Below are positions 53,405 through 63,170 of a DNA stretch of 64,000 nucleotides, in pieces (position 1 is the stretch's first letter; the number at the start of each line of letters is the position of its first letter). This stretch comes from Hemileia vastatrix (Eukaryota > Basidiomycota > Pucciniomycetes > Pucciniales > Zaghouaniaceae): the NCBI GenBank assembly GCA_030280995.1, contig JASXTE010000009.1, positions 2,822,501 through 2,886,500 on the forward strand. The letters run 5' to 3'. A model generated the notes under the pieces. It made no database searches. It was not told the DNA's origin and saw nothing but the letters and a program-made list of their open reading frames with translations. The translations under genes and the position numbers were made by a program.

Positions 53405-53639
53405 GTGATTCTGATTCTGATCTTGAAGAAGATTTTCTTTTTTATCAAAATGGGCAGGAAACGTTACTTTATTCCAAGAAATCCTCAAGTACTTTATACC
53501 CCCAAGTACACCATCCAAACACTGTTTAACCTATGTGTACCAAATTTTAGACAGTTTTTCAGGACTTCTCAGGAATTTTCACTTAGAATGGTTATTTTTT
53601 TCTCATATTGACTTTGATTTTGAATTTTCTGTTAAAGTC

Positions 53640-54655
53640 TCTTTTCTTCAAGTCTCTTTGTTTTTCTTCCTCAAATCAGCATGAAATTGCATTTTTTCTG
53701 AAATCACATAATTTTTCAGTCATTTTTTTTCTTAATCACTTATATCCATTTCCTCCTCTCCTCTTTCATCCCTCAAATAATTTGAAGTCAATTTTTTTCT
53801 CAACCAATCTCTCCAGGTAAGTCATTTTTTCATTTTTACTTATATGTTTTCTTATTATATATATATTTTTTATTTTTGTAAGTGTCTTTTTTTGTTCTCA
53901 AGGTAAAATTAAATTTATTTCTCTCCCTCTTTTCTTTCTTTCTTTTTAGCTCCATAATCATACTCTTCATCCCTCCTTGGCATGGTCATTATCCTTCCTA
54001 TCTCGTATCTCACTTTTTTTGGTTCTATGTTATTGAAACACATACATTGCACATTCTTTAAGTGTTTCACTCACCCCATAATCAATTTCCCCAAAATTTC
54101 AACTTCACTCTTTCTCACTCTATTTTACTACCTTTCATTCAAGGTAAGTTTTGTCCCCTTTTTTTCATGTCTAAATTATACCTCTTTCTTTCTATAAAAC
54201 TTTAAAATCTTAATATATGTAGGACTCTTTTCTGGATATAAGTGGACTTATTCAACTCCTCATGTTGTCATTTTCATTATTGCTTTTCAAGTTTTTGTAA
54301 AATTTTGAAGATCAGAGTTTTAATGATGTTTAGATTTATTAAAACATAAGTTCCTTTTAAATAAAAATTCTCCTTAAGGTTATCTTCTATTTCCAAAATA
54401 TAGATTTGAATTTGTTTCATTGGTTTCTAAGATATTCACCTTTAAAGTTAAGCCTTTTTTCCCTATTTTATATTTTTTATTTCATTTTTATATTACAAAT
54501 TAGAGTTAGTTCTATTTAAATCGCATATCATTTTATCTGAAGATTCTCCTGAAGCCTATCTTTCACTTTCCACAAACATATTTGAATTCAGTTCAGTAGT
54601 TTCTCAGATATTTATCTTTAAAGTTTAGCCTTTTTTTCTGAATTTCACTTTGTTT
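53640..54655 (+). other. Conserved spacer, second copy
   Basis: It corresponds to the X1 spacer at 15850-16850 (CAGCATGAAATTGCATTTTT, CTCTCCAGGTAAGTCATTTT, CATTCAAGGTAAGTTTTGTC). It has no gene and includes two units of the TTTCTxAGATATTxACCTTT repeat at about 54420 and 54600. Confidence 0.65.
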
Positions 54656-54663
54656 ATTTCATG

Positions 54664-55106
54664 CTTTCCAGAGAACTAGAAGGTTCACACCCCACTTTGG
54701 GCGCCAGAAATGAAGACAATCCTATAGTACTAGCTATAGGCCTTGACCAAGTGAGTTGGAGAAAACCCAGAGAGAAAATTCCCTGTCCCTTTAGAAAATT
54801 AAATTGAGATTTACCTGCTACAGTAAATTGGTTCCTGTTGCTAAAGCCCCTTTTCCAACACACTTGACTGCCTGATCAGCCAAGAAAGTAGTCTCCATAC
54901 AGACCACAAAACCAAAGAACTGAAATGTAGACCAATTTCCACACCAGAGAAAGCAATGATAGTTGATGTAGGTTGCAAATCCACACCAGAGACAGCAATA
55001 ATACTTGATATATCTTGCAAGACTATACCAGAGAAACCAGTTGCCAAGTTAAGTTAAATGAAGAACTCACCTTGCAACAAACACAGCCAATTGTGGCTAA
55101 AAAACA
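54664..55106 (-). repeat. Gypsy C LTR with adjacent primer-binding site, fragment
   Basis: 54711-55106 is a full LTR homologous to 10831-11226. 54664-54710 is the adjoining leader with primer-binding site TGGCGCCCAAAGTGGGG (minus strand). The rest of the element is missing. It interrupts the conserved spacer of element Y, which resumes near 55185. Confidence 0.8.
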
Positions 55107-55645
55107 GTTAGATAATAATTCTTTTGAAACACTTACCTGATGAGTATCTAGGCTTTTAGCTCCCTCTTTCTTGAATTTACATCATCACTTTTCAGGTTTT
55201 TGTGCAATTTTGAAAATAAAAGTCAGAATTAGGGTTAGTTTTATTTGAATCTCATTTCCATTTATGTGAAGATTCTCCTGAAACCTATATTTAATTTCTT
55301 GAAAAAAGATTTGAATTTGGTTCAGTAATTGCTGAGATATTGACCATTGAGGTGGAGCCTTCTTTTCCAAATTTAGCTTTTATTTATTTCATAATGCATA
55401 TCATAATTTTTACACCATGCATTTATCCTTCCAGACTCCTCAAACTCCCTTTCACTTTACTTATGATTCTTTTCTTCCATCAAGGCATGTTTTTTTCTTT
55501 TTCTTACCACTTTCATATGTCTAAACCTTCTCTCATTTTGGATGCTTTTAGAAGATTAGTGAAAAGTTAAGCCAAAAAATCAGAAAGGTAAAAAAAGAAG
55601 GTAAAAGTAATAAATTTAATAAAAATTTATGTATATCAAAAAATT

Positions 55646-56165
55646 AGGGGGTATCAATGTTCAGAGATCAGCAATTAAATTAATTGCGGATAAAAATCCT
55701 TATACCCCAATTATCTTCCGCAATTATTTTTGCTAATAGGGGGTATCAATGTTCAGTGATCCGCAATTAGGGATCAGGAATTTTTTTTCTGGGATAAGAC
55801 ATTATTAATTGCGGAAGATTCTTATCCACTAGCCCCGGGCCTAGTGGATAAGGAATCCACAATAATGCATTATCCCGCCACTTATACCCCAATTTCCATT
55901 CCTAATTCCTGATCCCAAACTCATCTCATCCTTGATGGATTTGAAGAAAGTCACATGACTCATAATTGCTGATGCCATCCTTAAGTCTTTCCTCACTCTA
56001 TGCCACTTAATTTTGGTGGCAAACACTTAAGTTTTTTTCTATCTACACACCTCAACTGCACATTTGGCGGTGAATTTCTACTTCCCACCTCCCTCATCAC
56101 ATATCCCTTCCACCAACAACAATGAAGCACCTCTCTACTAGGAAGCTACTTCACTCAATATTTCT
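55646..56165. mobile_element. Two adjacent left ends of X-family elements
   Basis: At 55646 AGGGGGTATCAATGTTCAGA starts about 90 bp that match the inverted right end of X1. At 55737 AGGGGGTATCAATGTTCAGT starts about 430 bp that match the left end of X1 (14038-14455, including GGATCAGGAATTTTTTTT and CACATGACTCATAATTGCTG). No matching right end was found for either. Confidence 0.65.
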
Positions 56166-56234
56166 TTACTCTATCTATCATTACTTGAATTTTTTTATTT
56201 TAATGTTAAATATTATTTTTTTAAATAAAATTTT

Positions 56235-56580
56235 CATGTCTCCTTTGAAAATTTGACGATCCCCCACTCCTGGATTTTTTTGAAGTAAGGGGTGGGTATC
56301 ACCAAAATTCTTTCATGTCATGAATCTTGAAAGTCTTATATGAAACTTTGGCTTTACTACCCCCTGCATTTTACGGGTATCCCCAAAATTCTTACAAGTC
56401 AAGAATTTCACAAGTCTTATAAGAAATTTTGGCAATACCCCCCTGGATTTTATTGAAGTAAGGGACGGGAATCACCAAACCTTTTACAAGTCATCAATTT
56501 CACATGTCAGATTTGAAAATTTGGCAATACCCCCCCCCCCTGCATTTTATTGAAGTAAGTGGTGGAAGTCATCTAAATTT
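56235..56580. repeat. TET-element minisatellite, inverted array
   Basis: Three to four units of about 105 bp with TATTGAAGTAAGGGGTGGG-type and GTATCACCAAAATTCTT-type segments alternating with CCCCCCTGCATTTTA; reverse complement of the arrays at 18235 and 62600. It includes a run of 12 C at 56529-56540. Confidence 0.8.
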
Positions 56581-56916
56581 AATATAATTACATAAATTAT
56601 TAAATAAATATCTAATATATATCACTTTCCCTAGTTTAAAGTAATGACAAACCCTCAAGCCAAAATGCAGATCAAATCTAGAAACAAAAGTTTGGGACTT
56701 TCCACAGGTATAGGCTAGAGGAACCCCATGAAACAAATAAATGTTATCATGATTACCATTTATACAACACAAGGTCGTGGGCCCATTATTTTAGTTGAGG
56801 AAATTGATACATAAAAAATATTTATTAAAATTATACAAAAAAATATAAAATTTTTGATGACAACTCTAATCCCCATACTTTTTGGATCTAAATAAAGTTT
56901 TTTTAAATTGATTAAC

Positions 56917-57494
56917 TTAACCTTCTTTCATTACCTTATTGATTCTTTGAATCAACTTATGACTGATTTGAATTGAGCAACCAAAATGTGTTAAATCTTG
57001 ACAGGATTCCAAACCAGGAGGAGATTTGGTCGTTTGATGATTATCCTTAGAAGAATTCCAAATAGTTTCAATGATACCATTTCCCAAACCAAAATCAATG
57101 ATGCACCGGTGGTCTGGAAAATATAAACCATGTCATTTTATTTTAGCTGGAGATGGTATTTGTTGGCCAGTAATCGGTTTGATATATGAGAATATACCAA
57201 AAGTAAGAAAATTGGTGTCTTTGGTATTGGTGTGAATTTTATTGTGAAATCCAGAATGAGTGATAATAACATTAGAAAATAAAAGATATTCGTGGCTGAT
57301 ATCTTCCCATTTGGAGTCACACCAATTCGGTATTCCAACTTTGGTTGCAAGTTCATGATTTTTTTCAAATGCTTTATTACAGTGCTTTTTGAGTCGAAGA
57401 GCAAGAAAAGAGTTAATGGAAGGTAGAGTGTCCCATAAGCAAAAATCTTCATCTTTTTGAGCTTTAGTGATATTCTTGAGCAATGAATATATGC
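56917..57494 (-). pseudogene. TET-like 2OG-Fe(II) dioxygenase core, copy 2
   Basis: It begins at a conserved splice acceptor (TATATAG before GCATATATTC) and encodes LLKNITKAQKDEDFCLWDTL, ALRLKKHCNKAFEKNHELAT and the catalytic block FHNKIHTNTKDTNFLTFGIF, so the Asp of the H-x-D iron site is Asn. A TGA follows SPAKIK (about 57134). Then HGLYFPDHRCIIDFGLGNGI, the distal His in SKDNHQTTKSPPG, and HFGCSIQISHKLIQRINKV to a stop at 56917. The N-terminal exon is missing upstream. The order matches fungal transposon-borne TET/JBP-like proteins. Confidence 0.8.
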
Positions 57495-57589
57495 CTATAT
57501 AATTGAAATGCCTAGATAATAATCTTATAAGAGTTTCAGAATCCTTATCATCTAAATATGCAATATAAAAATGTGAAGTAAGACAAGTG

Positions 57590-58600
57590 AAATTTGGAAA
57601 AAAGGCTCAACTTCAAAGGTCAAAATCTCAGCAACCACTGAACCTAATTCAAACCTGTTTGAGGGAAATGAAAGATATGCTTTAGTAGAATCTTCAGTTA
57701 AAGGACATTTGATTCAAATAAACCTAACCCTAATTTGTTACATAAAAAAATGAAATAAAAACTTAAATTGGGAAAAAAAGGCTCAACTTTAACGGTCAAT
57801 TTCTCAGCAACCAATGAATCAAATTCAAATCTGTTTGTGGGAAATGAAAGGTAGCCTTCAGGAGAATCTTCAGTAAAAAGAATATTAGATTTGAATAAAC
57901 CTAACCCTAATTCCGAGTCTGATTTTCAAAATTTTACAAAAACTTGAAAAGTGGTAATGAAGATGAGATCAAAAGGAGTTTAATAAGTTCACTGTTATCC
58001 AGATAAGAGTCATACATATATTTAAGTATGAAGTTTTCATAAAAGGAATGAGATATCATATAGGCATGAAAAAAAAGGAGATGAAACTTACCTTGATTGA
58101 AAAGTAGGAAAAATAGAGTGAGAAAGATTGATGTTGGAATTGTGGGGAAATTGAATATGGAGTAAATGAAATGCATAGAGAATGTGCAATGTATGTGTTT
58201 CAATGAAATGGAGCCAAAAAAAAGTGAAATAAGGGAAAGGGGGGATAATGACAATGCCAAGGAGGGATGAAGAGTAGGGTGATGGAGCTAAAAAATAAAG
58301 TAAAGAGGGAGAGAAAAAAAAGGTTAATTATACCATTGAAATCCAAAATAACCACTTACAAAAAAAATTTAGATAAAAAAAATAAAATAAACAGAAAAAA
58401 ACAAAAAAAATTATAATTAGTAATCAAAAAATCAAAAAAAAGAATAAAGTGACTTACCTGGAGAGATGAGATGACAAAATGAATGAAACCAAATTGTTTG
58501 AGGGATGTTGGAGGAGAATAGGAAAAGGAAATGAGGGATGAATGAAAAAAAAATCACTGACAAAATATGCAATTTCATGTTGAGCTGGTGAAAGAAAACC
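57590..58600 (-). other. Conserved spacer, third copy (inverted)
   Basis: Reverse complement of the X1 spacer. It has tandem units with GGTCAAxxTCTCAGCAACCA at about 57618 and 57798 (180-bp period), CTTACCTTGATTGAAAAG at 58089 and CTTACCTGGAGAGATGAGA at 58453. The two GTAAG sites are conserved in all three copies and are probably real splice donors. Confidence 0.65.
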
Positions 58601-58844
58601 AATGAGCCATCCAAAAAAAAAAATTTCACCGTAAATTCCAAAAAAAAAATGAATATGCAACAAACCAAAATACCAACCCAAGTGAATGAAGTACACAAAG
58701 AAGACATTTGGAGAGTACAAAATGGTATGGGAAAGAAAGGGATAATGTGGCCAACATGTGGTTTTGAAAAAAAAATCACAAAAAAAGTGCTGATTTGAGG
58801 TCAGAACTGACACCCATAGAAAAAAGATTAAGAAGTAGAAGAAA

Positions 58845-60346
58845 TGTCAGGCTAAGGTCAAGTACAAGGACGTGAACTAGCTTGAATAGTCAGTTGTCTA
58901 GAAGATTTTAATGGTCCTATATGAATACTGTAGTTTTAATCCACTAAGTTGTAAAATATAATCAAATATAGGGGTCTCAGTAATATAATTCTCACTATTC
59001 TTATATATGGCTTACAATCTTTATAGTTGGTAGAAAAATAGATTATATAAATTCAGATACTATTCAAAAGTCTTATAAAAGTACTAATTGATATGTATTG
59101 TAATTGGTTTGGTTATATTGGTTAAATTGTAATGATAAAGAATGTAGAAACAAGACCCAAAAACCTCCTCCTTTTATACACACTGAGTTCCCCAATGATT
59201 CCCTTGATTTACCACCCAATACACAGTTAATGACGCCTCTAAACAACTAATATAAATGCCCATCAACATCCCTAGTGACCCATGACATAATTAGACAAGT
59301 AACAACCCCCAAAATACTGTAATAATAAGGGAAATCCATCAAAATTAAAGAAAAAGACAAAAAGAGAGTATATGCATATTAAACAATAATATTAAAGACT
59401 AAAGGAGACTTTTTAAGGTTAATAATAGCTTAATAATAAGGGGGATTTACTGTAGAAATAATGGGGCTAATCCTGACATTATACTACATGAAATTCCCAT
59501 TCAAAAATAACCAAAATTGACTGAGAAACCACCCAAAAACTTAAAAAAGAGCGTGAGATGTGGGGTAACTACATGCAGTTCTTGGCAGGCGCTTGCACGG
59601 GTAAATCCTTGACTAAAATTAGGCGAATTTAAGCGTGGTGATGAAATAAAGTGCCAAGAGTGAGGTTATTAATGAAATTAGTGCATATAAATAAGGTCAA
59701 TGCATTATTAATTAAGCTAGGACACTAAATAAGCGCCTGTCGCCTATTTTAGTGTGTTTCCCCACAGTGGGCGTAGAATGTGGGGTAATTATAATGTGAA
59801 AAAAGCTAACTTTGCTAAAAATGAAGCTATTCACACGGGAAAAAAGCAGGCAGTATGTGGCCAGTACACAGAAGCCATTTCTGGCATAAAAAACACCAAA
59901 TTTGAAAAGTGTTATTTTTATGCATTTAAATAGCCAAATCAATAGTTCTAAATGAGCCCAATTGATCTGTCAAAGCGCAATTTTGATATTCTCAATTTTA
60001 TAGCGCATATAGTCAACTTTTAAGTGAAATAAAGCGCATTTCTTGTTTTTTGCATAAAACAATGAATATAACAGCTTTAAGTGTACTTAAAAATTATGTA
60101 GCCTTATACTTAAGGTTCTTAAGATTACCCTAACATACTCCAACTTAATATTAAGTACATAAGACCTATAAAAGGTGGATATATGCGTGTATATAAGGTG
60201 TTATAATGGCATTTTTTGTGTATTATCATAATTTTACTTATGTATACTATTTGTGTACTCTCATTTATTATTCCCATGTATAGTTCATGTGTTTAACATA
60301 ACTTATAGTTACTTTTTACTCAGTCCTGGAGATATACAGGCTGACA
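58845..60346 (-). repeat. Solo LTR, 1502 bp, related to gypsy A
   Basis: Bounded by TGTCAGGCTAAGG and GATATACAGGCTGACA, flanked by AGAAA at 58840-58844 and 60347-60351. The end CAGTCCTGGAGATATACAGG matches the LTR A end CAGTCCTGGAGATACCTAGG. No internal element sequence is present. Orientation is taken from the likeness to LTR A. Confidence 0.88.
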
Positions 60347-60855
60347 AGAAATAAGTAAAAAAGAATGTAAACATGCCTGGTCAAAATATTGAAAATGTTA
60401 GGAAGAGTGTGTGCCAAGGATTGATGGGTAGGTAGCAAGGAAGGTCAGTGTGTCACATGTGACAGGGATGTTTTGTGGCCAAAATGTGGTTGTGAAAAAA
60501 AACGGGAAAAAAGTGCTGATTTGAGGTCATAACTGACACCCTTTTTTGAAATAAGTGACTTTTTTGCAAAATTTAAGTGCTGATTTGTAAGTGCTGATTT
60601 GGTTTGAAATCCGCACTTAAGTTAAGTGCGGATTTGCCAGAACTGACACCCCCTATTGTGGTTTTTAAAATAAAACCTCAGGTTTTTTTTATAAATTTTT
60701 TTTTTGGAAAAATTTTTACTGATTTTTTGGTTTTTTTTTCAATTTTATTTTTCAAATAAAAAAACAGCTTTTTTTATTATTAGGTAGGAATTTTTTTTTA
60801 AAAAAAATTGAGTTGAAATTTTATTGACAATTAATTTTTTATTCAGATCAAAAAA

Positions 60856-62266
60856 ATGTCTTCTTCTTCTGATTCACCCCTTACTTCTCTCTTATCTTCA
60901 TCTTTATCTTCTTTATCATCTCTATCATCTTCTTTGAAATCAACATCCATACAATCATCCTCTAAATCATCAAAAAAAAAATTATCTTCTTTATCATCTT
61001 CATCTATATCATCTCTATCATCTTCTTCAAAATCAACATCCATAAAATCATCTTCTAAATCATCAAAAAAGAATTTATCTTCTTTATCATCTTCATCTTT
61101 ATCATCTCTATCATCTTCTTTGAAATCAACTTCCATACAATCATCTTCTAAATCATCAAAAAAAATAATGATAATCAGTCTCATAAGAAGAAAAGATATC
61201 TGAAAAAAAAAATTCATCATCTAAATCATCAAAAAAATTTAAAGAGAATCAATCTCATCAGAAGAAAAGATATCTGATAAAACAAATTCTCTGTGAAAGG
61301 TATTTTTCTCATATCCCAAACATTATTTTTCATAAAACTAAAGTAGATAAAAAAAATCAATATCCGAAAAAATTACCAGAAGATATCAAATATCTAACTG
61401 AATTTGGAGATGATCGAGTTGTTGCAGTTATCAGTCATTCTTATAAGGCTCAATTCATATTGGAAGTTCATTCATTTGATGGTGTAAAAGATGAAGCTTT
61501 TAATCAACTATCGAATCTTATTATAACTCTTTATCAAATGGCTTTGGTTCGATTACCTATAAGGAATACAAATTTGTTGGGTGGTATCATGATTGGATTT
61601 GGTTGGAGACCAGGTTTTGTTAAATGATATTCTCTTGGTATGTCTAAAAATTTTTTTTCCATTCTTAATATCATTTCACTTATTTCATTTATATAGGCAT
61701 ATATTCGTTGGTCAAGAATATCACTAAAGCTCATAAAGATGAAGATTTTCACTTATGGGACACTCTACCTTGCTCTTCGACTCAAAAAGCTCTGTAATAA
61801 AGCATTTGAAAAAAATCATGAACTAGCAACCAAATTTGGAATACCGATTTGGTGTGACTCTGAATGGGAAGAAATCAGCCACAAAATTCTTTTATTTTCT
61901 AACGTTATTATCACTCATTCTGGATTCCACAATAGGATTCATATTGATAGGAATGATGCCAATTTTCTTACTTTTGGTATATTCTCATATATCAATCCGA
62001 TAACTGGCCACCCAATACCATCTCCAGCTAAAATCAAAGGACATGGTTTATATTTTCCAGACTACCGATGCATCATTGATTTTAGCTTGGGAAATGGTAT
62101 CATTGAAACTATTTCAAATTCTTCTAAGGATAATCATCAAACAACCAAAGCTCCTCCTGGTTTGGAATCCTGTCAAGATTTCACACATTTTGGTTGCTCA
62201 TTTCAAATCAGTTATAAGTTGATTCAAAGAATCAATAAGGTAAAGAAAGAAGGTAAAGTTATTTGA
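60856..62266 (+). pseudogene. TET-like 2OG-Fe(II) dioxygenase, copy 3 (best preserved)
   Basis: The ATG at 60856 opens a Ser/Lys-rich low-complexity N-terminus (three 31-residue repeats). A frame slip in an A-run near 61165 leads to a domain including KYLTEFGDDRVVAVISHSYK and LLGGIMIGFGWRPGFVK. A TGA at 61625-61627, an intron 61638-61696 (GTATGT to TATATAG) and a 17-bp deletion near 61772 relative to copy 2 follow. The core from 61739 has FHNRIHIDRNDANFLTFGIF with the iron-binding H-x-D (codons 61940-61948), GHGLYFPDYRCIIDF and distal His in SKDNHQTTKAPPG (62135-62137), then HFGCSFQISYKLIQ. All three metal ligands are kept, so only the breaks upstream prevent a protein. The family uses 2-oxoglutarate, O2 and Fe(II), typically on methylated bases; the substrate here is unknown. 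Confidence 0.8.
60900..61180. repeat. Three 93-bp tandem units in the TET-like N-terminus
   Basis: AAATCAACxTCCATAxAATC recurs at 60937, 61030 and 61123, exactly 93 bp apart. Each unit encodes KSTSIQSSSKSSKK plus LSSLSSSS on the plus strand, and Asp/Glu-rich sequence on the other strand, which is only a shadow. Confidence 0.9.
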
Positions 62267-62599
62267 TTTAAAAAAACTTTATCTAGATCCAAAAAGTATG
62301 GGGATTAGAGTTGTCATCAAAAAATTTATATTTTTTCATAAATTTTTAATAAATATTTTTTATATATCAATTTGCTCAAGTAATGTGATGAGCCAGCGAC
62401 CTTTGGTTTTATAACAGGTAATCATGATAAAATTTATTTGTTTCATGGGGTTCCTCTTTCCTATACCTGTGGAAAGTCCCAAACTTTTGTTTCTTGACTT
62501 GGTCTGCATTTTGGCTTGAGGAATTGTCATTACTTTAAACTAAGGAAATGGATATATATTAGATATTTATTTAATAATTTATGTAATTATATTAAATTT

Positions 62600-63045
62600 A
62601 GATGACTTCCACCCCTTACTTCAATAAAATGCAGGGGGGGGGTATTGCCAAATTTTCAAATCTGACATGTGAAATTGATGACTTAGAAAAATTTTGGTGA
62701 TACCCACCCCTTGCTCCAATAAAACGCAGGGGAGAGTATTGCCAATTTTTTTAAACAGATATAGAATTTTTTTGACTTGTAAATATTTTGGTGAAATTTT
62801 TTTGGTGATACCCGTCCCTTACTTCAATAAAATCTATGGGGGTTTAGCCAAAATTTCTTATAAGACTTGTGAAATTCTTGACATGTAAGAATTTTTGGGA
62901 TACCGGTAAAATGAAGGGGGTAGTAAAGCCAAATTTTCATATAAGACTTTCAAGATTCATGACATGAAAGAATTTTGGTGATACCCACCCCTTACTTCAA
63001 AAAAATCCAGGGGTGGGGGATTGTCAAATTTTCAAAGGAGACTTG
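62600..63045. repeat. TET-element minisatellite, direct array
   Basis: Four units of about 105-115 bp, each with CCCTTACTTCAATAAAAT, a G-run, CCAAATTTTC and AATTTTGGTGATACCC. A tract of nine G follows the first CAATAAAATGCA. It lies between the 3' ends of the TET-like and SANT/Myb-like genes, like the arrays at 18235 and 56235. Confidence 0.85.
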
Positions 63046-63170
63046 AAAATTTTATTTAAAAAAAGAATATTTAACATTAAAATACGATATTTCAAGAAAT
63101 ACAGAAAATAATTGTAAAATTTATGTACAAATAAATATGAACACATGAACTGTGAAAGAAATAAAAGAAA

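Larger units (their letters stand above)
44684..53620 (+). pseudogene. PIF/Harbinger transposase N-terminal part, interrupted by gypsy B
   Basis: Before the retrotransposon: MTFIALDLLLDSDCD (44717-44758 plus). After it (53405 on) the frame resumes with SDSDLEEDFLF. The acidic run is the usual start of these proteins. In another frame KRYFIPRNPQVLYTP and FRQFFRTSQEFSLRMV (53450-53590) match the N-terminal helical domain in X1. The catalytic core is absent: the sequence passes within about 80 bases into the post-transposase spacer. So this is a deletion derivative as well as an insertion mutant. Confidence 0.7.
44405..60654 (+). mobile_element. TIR element Y, large nested composite
   Basis: Left end AGGGGGTGTCAATTCTGGCT (44405). 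The right end is the inverted copy, differing at few positions over 32 bp and ending at 60654. Duplication ATT stands at 44402-44404 and 60655-60657. It contains the N-terminal part of a PIF/Harbinger transposase gene (interrupted by gypsy B), the conserved spacer, pieces of X-type elements, an inverted TET-like gene and a solo LTR. A 21-bp palindrome (CCGCACTTAAGTTAAGTGCG plus G) is just inside the right end. Confidence 0.75.

Noticed and set aside
60843..61220. Minus-strand acidic ORF (Asp/Glu-rich repeats)
   Set aside because: It is the reverse reading of the serine-rich 93-bp repeats in front of the TET-like gene. The plus strand is supported by the downstream domain.
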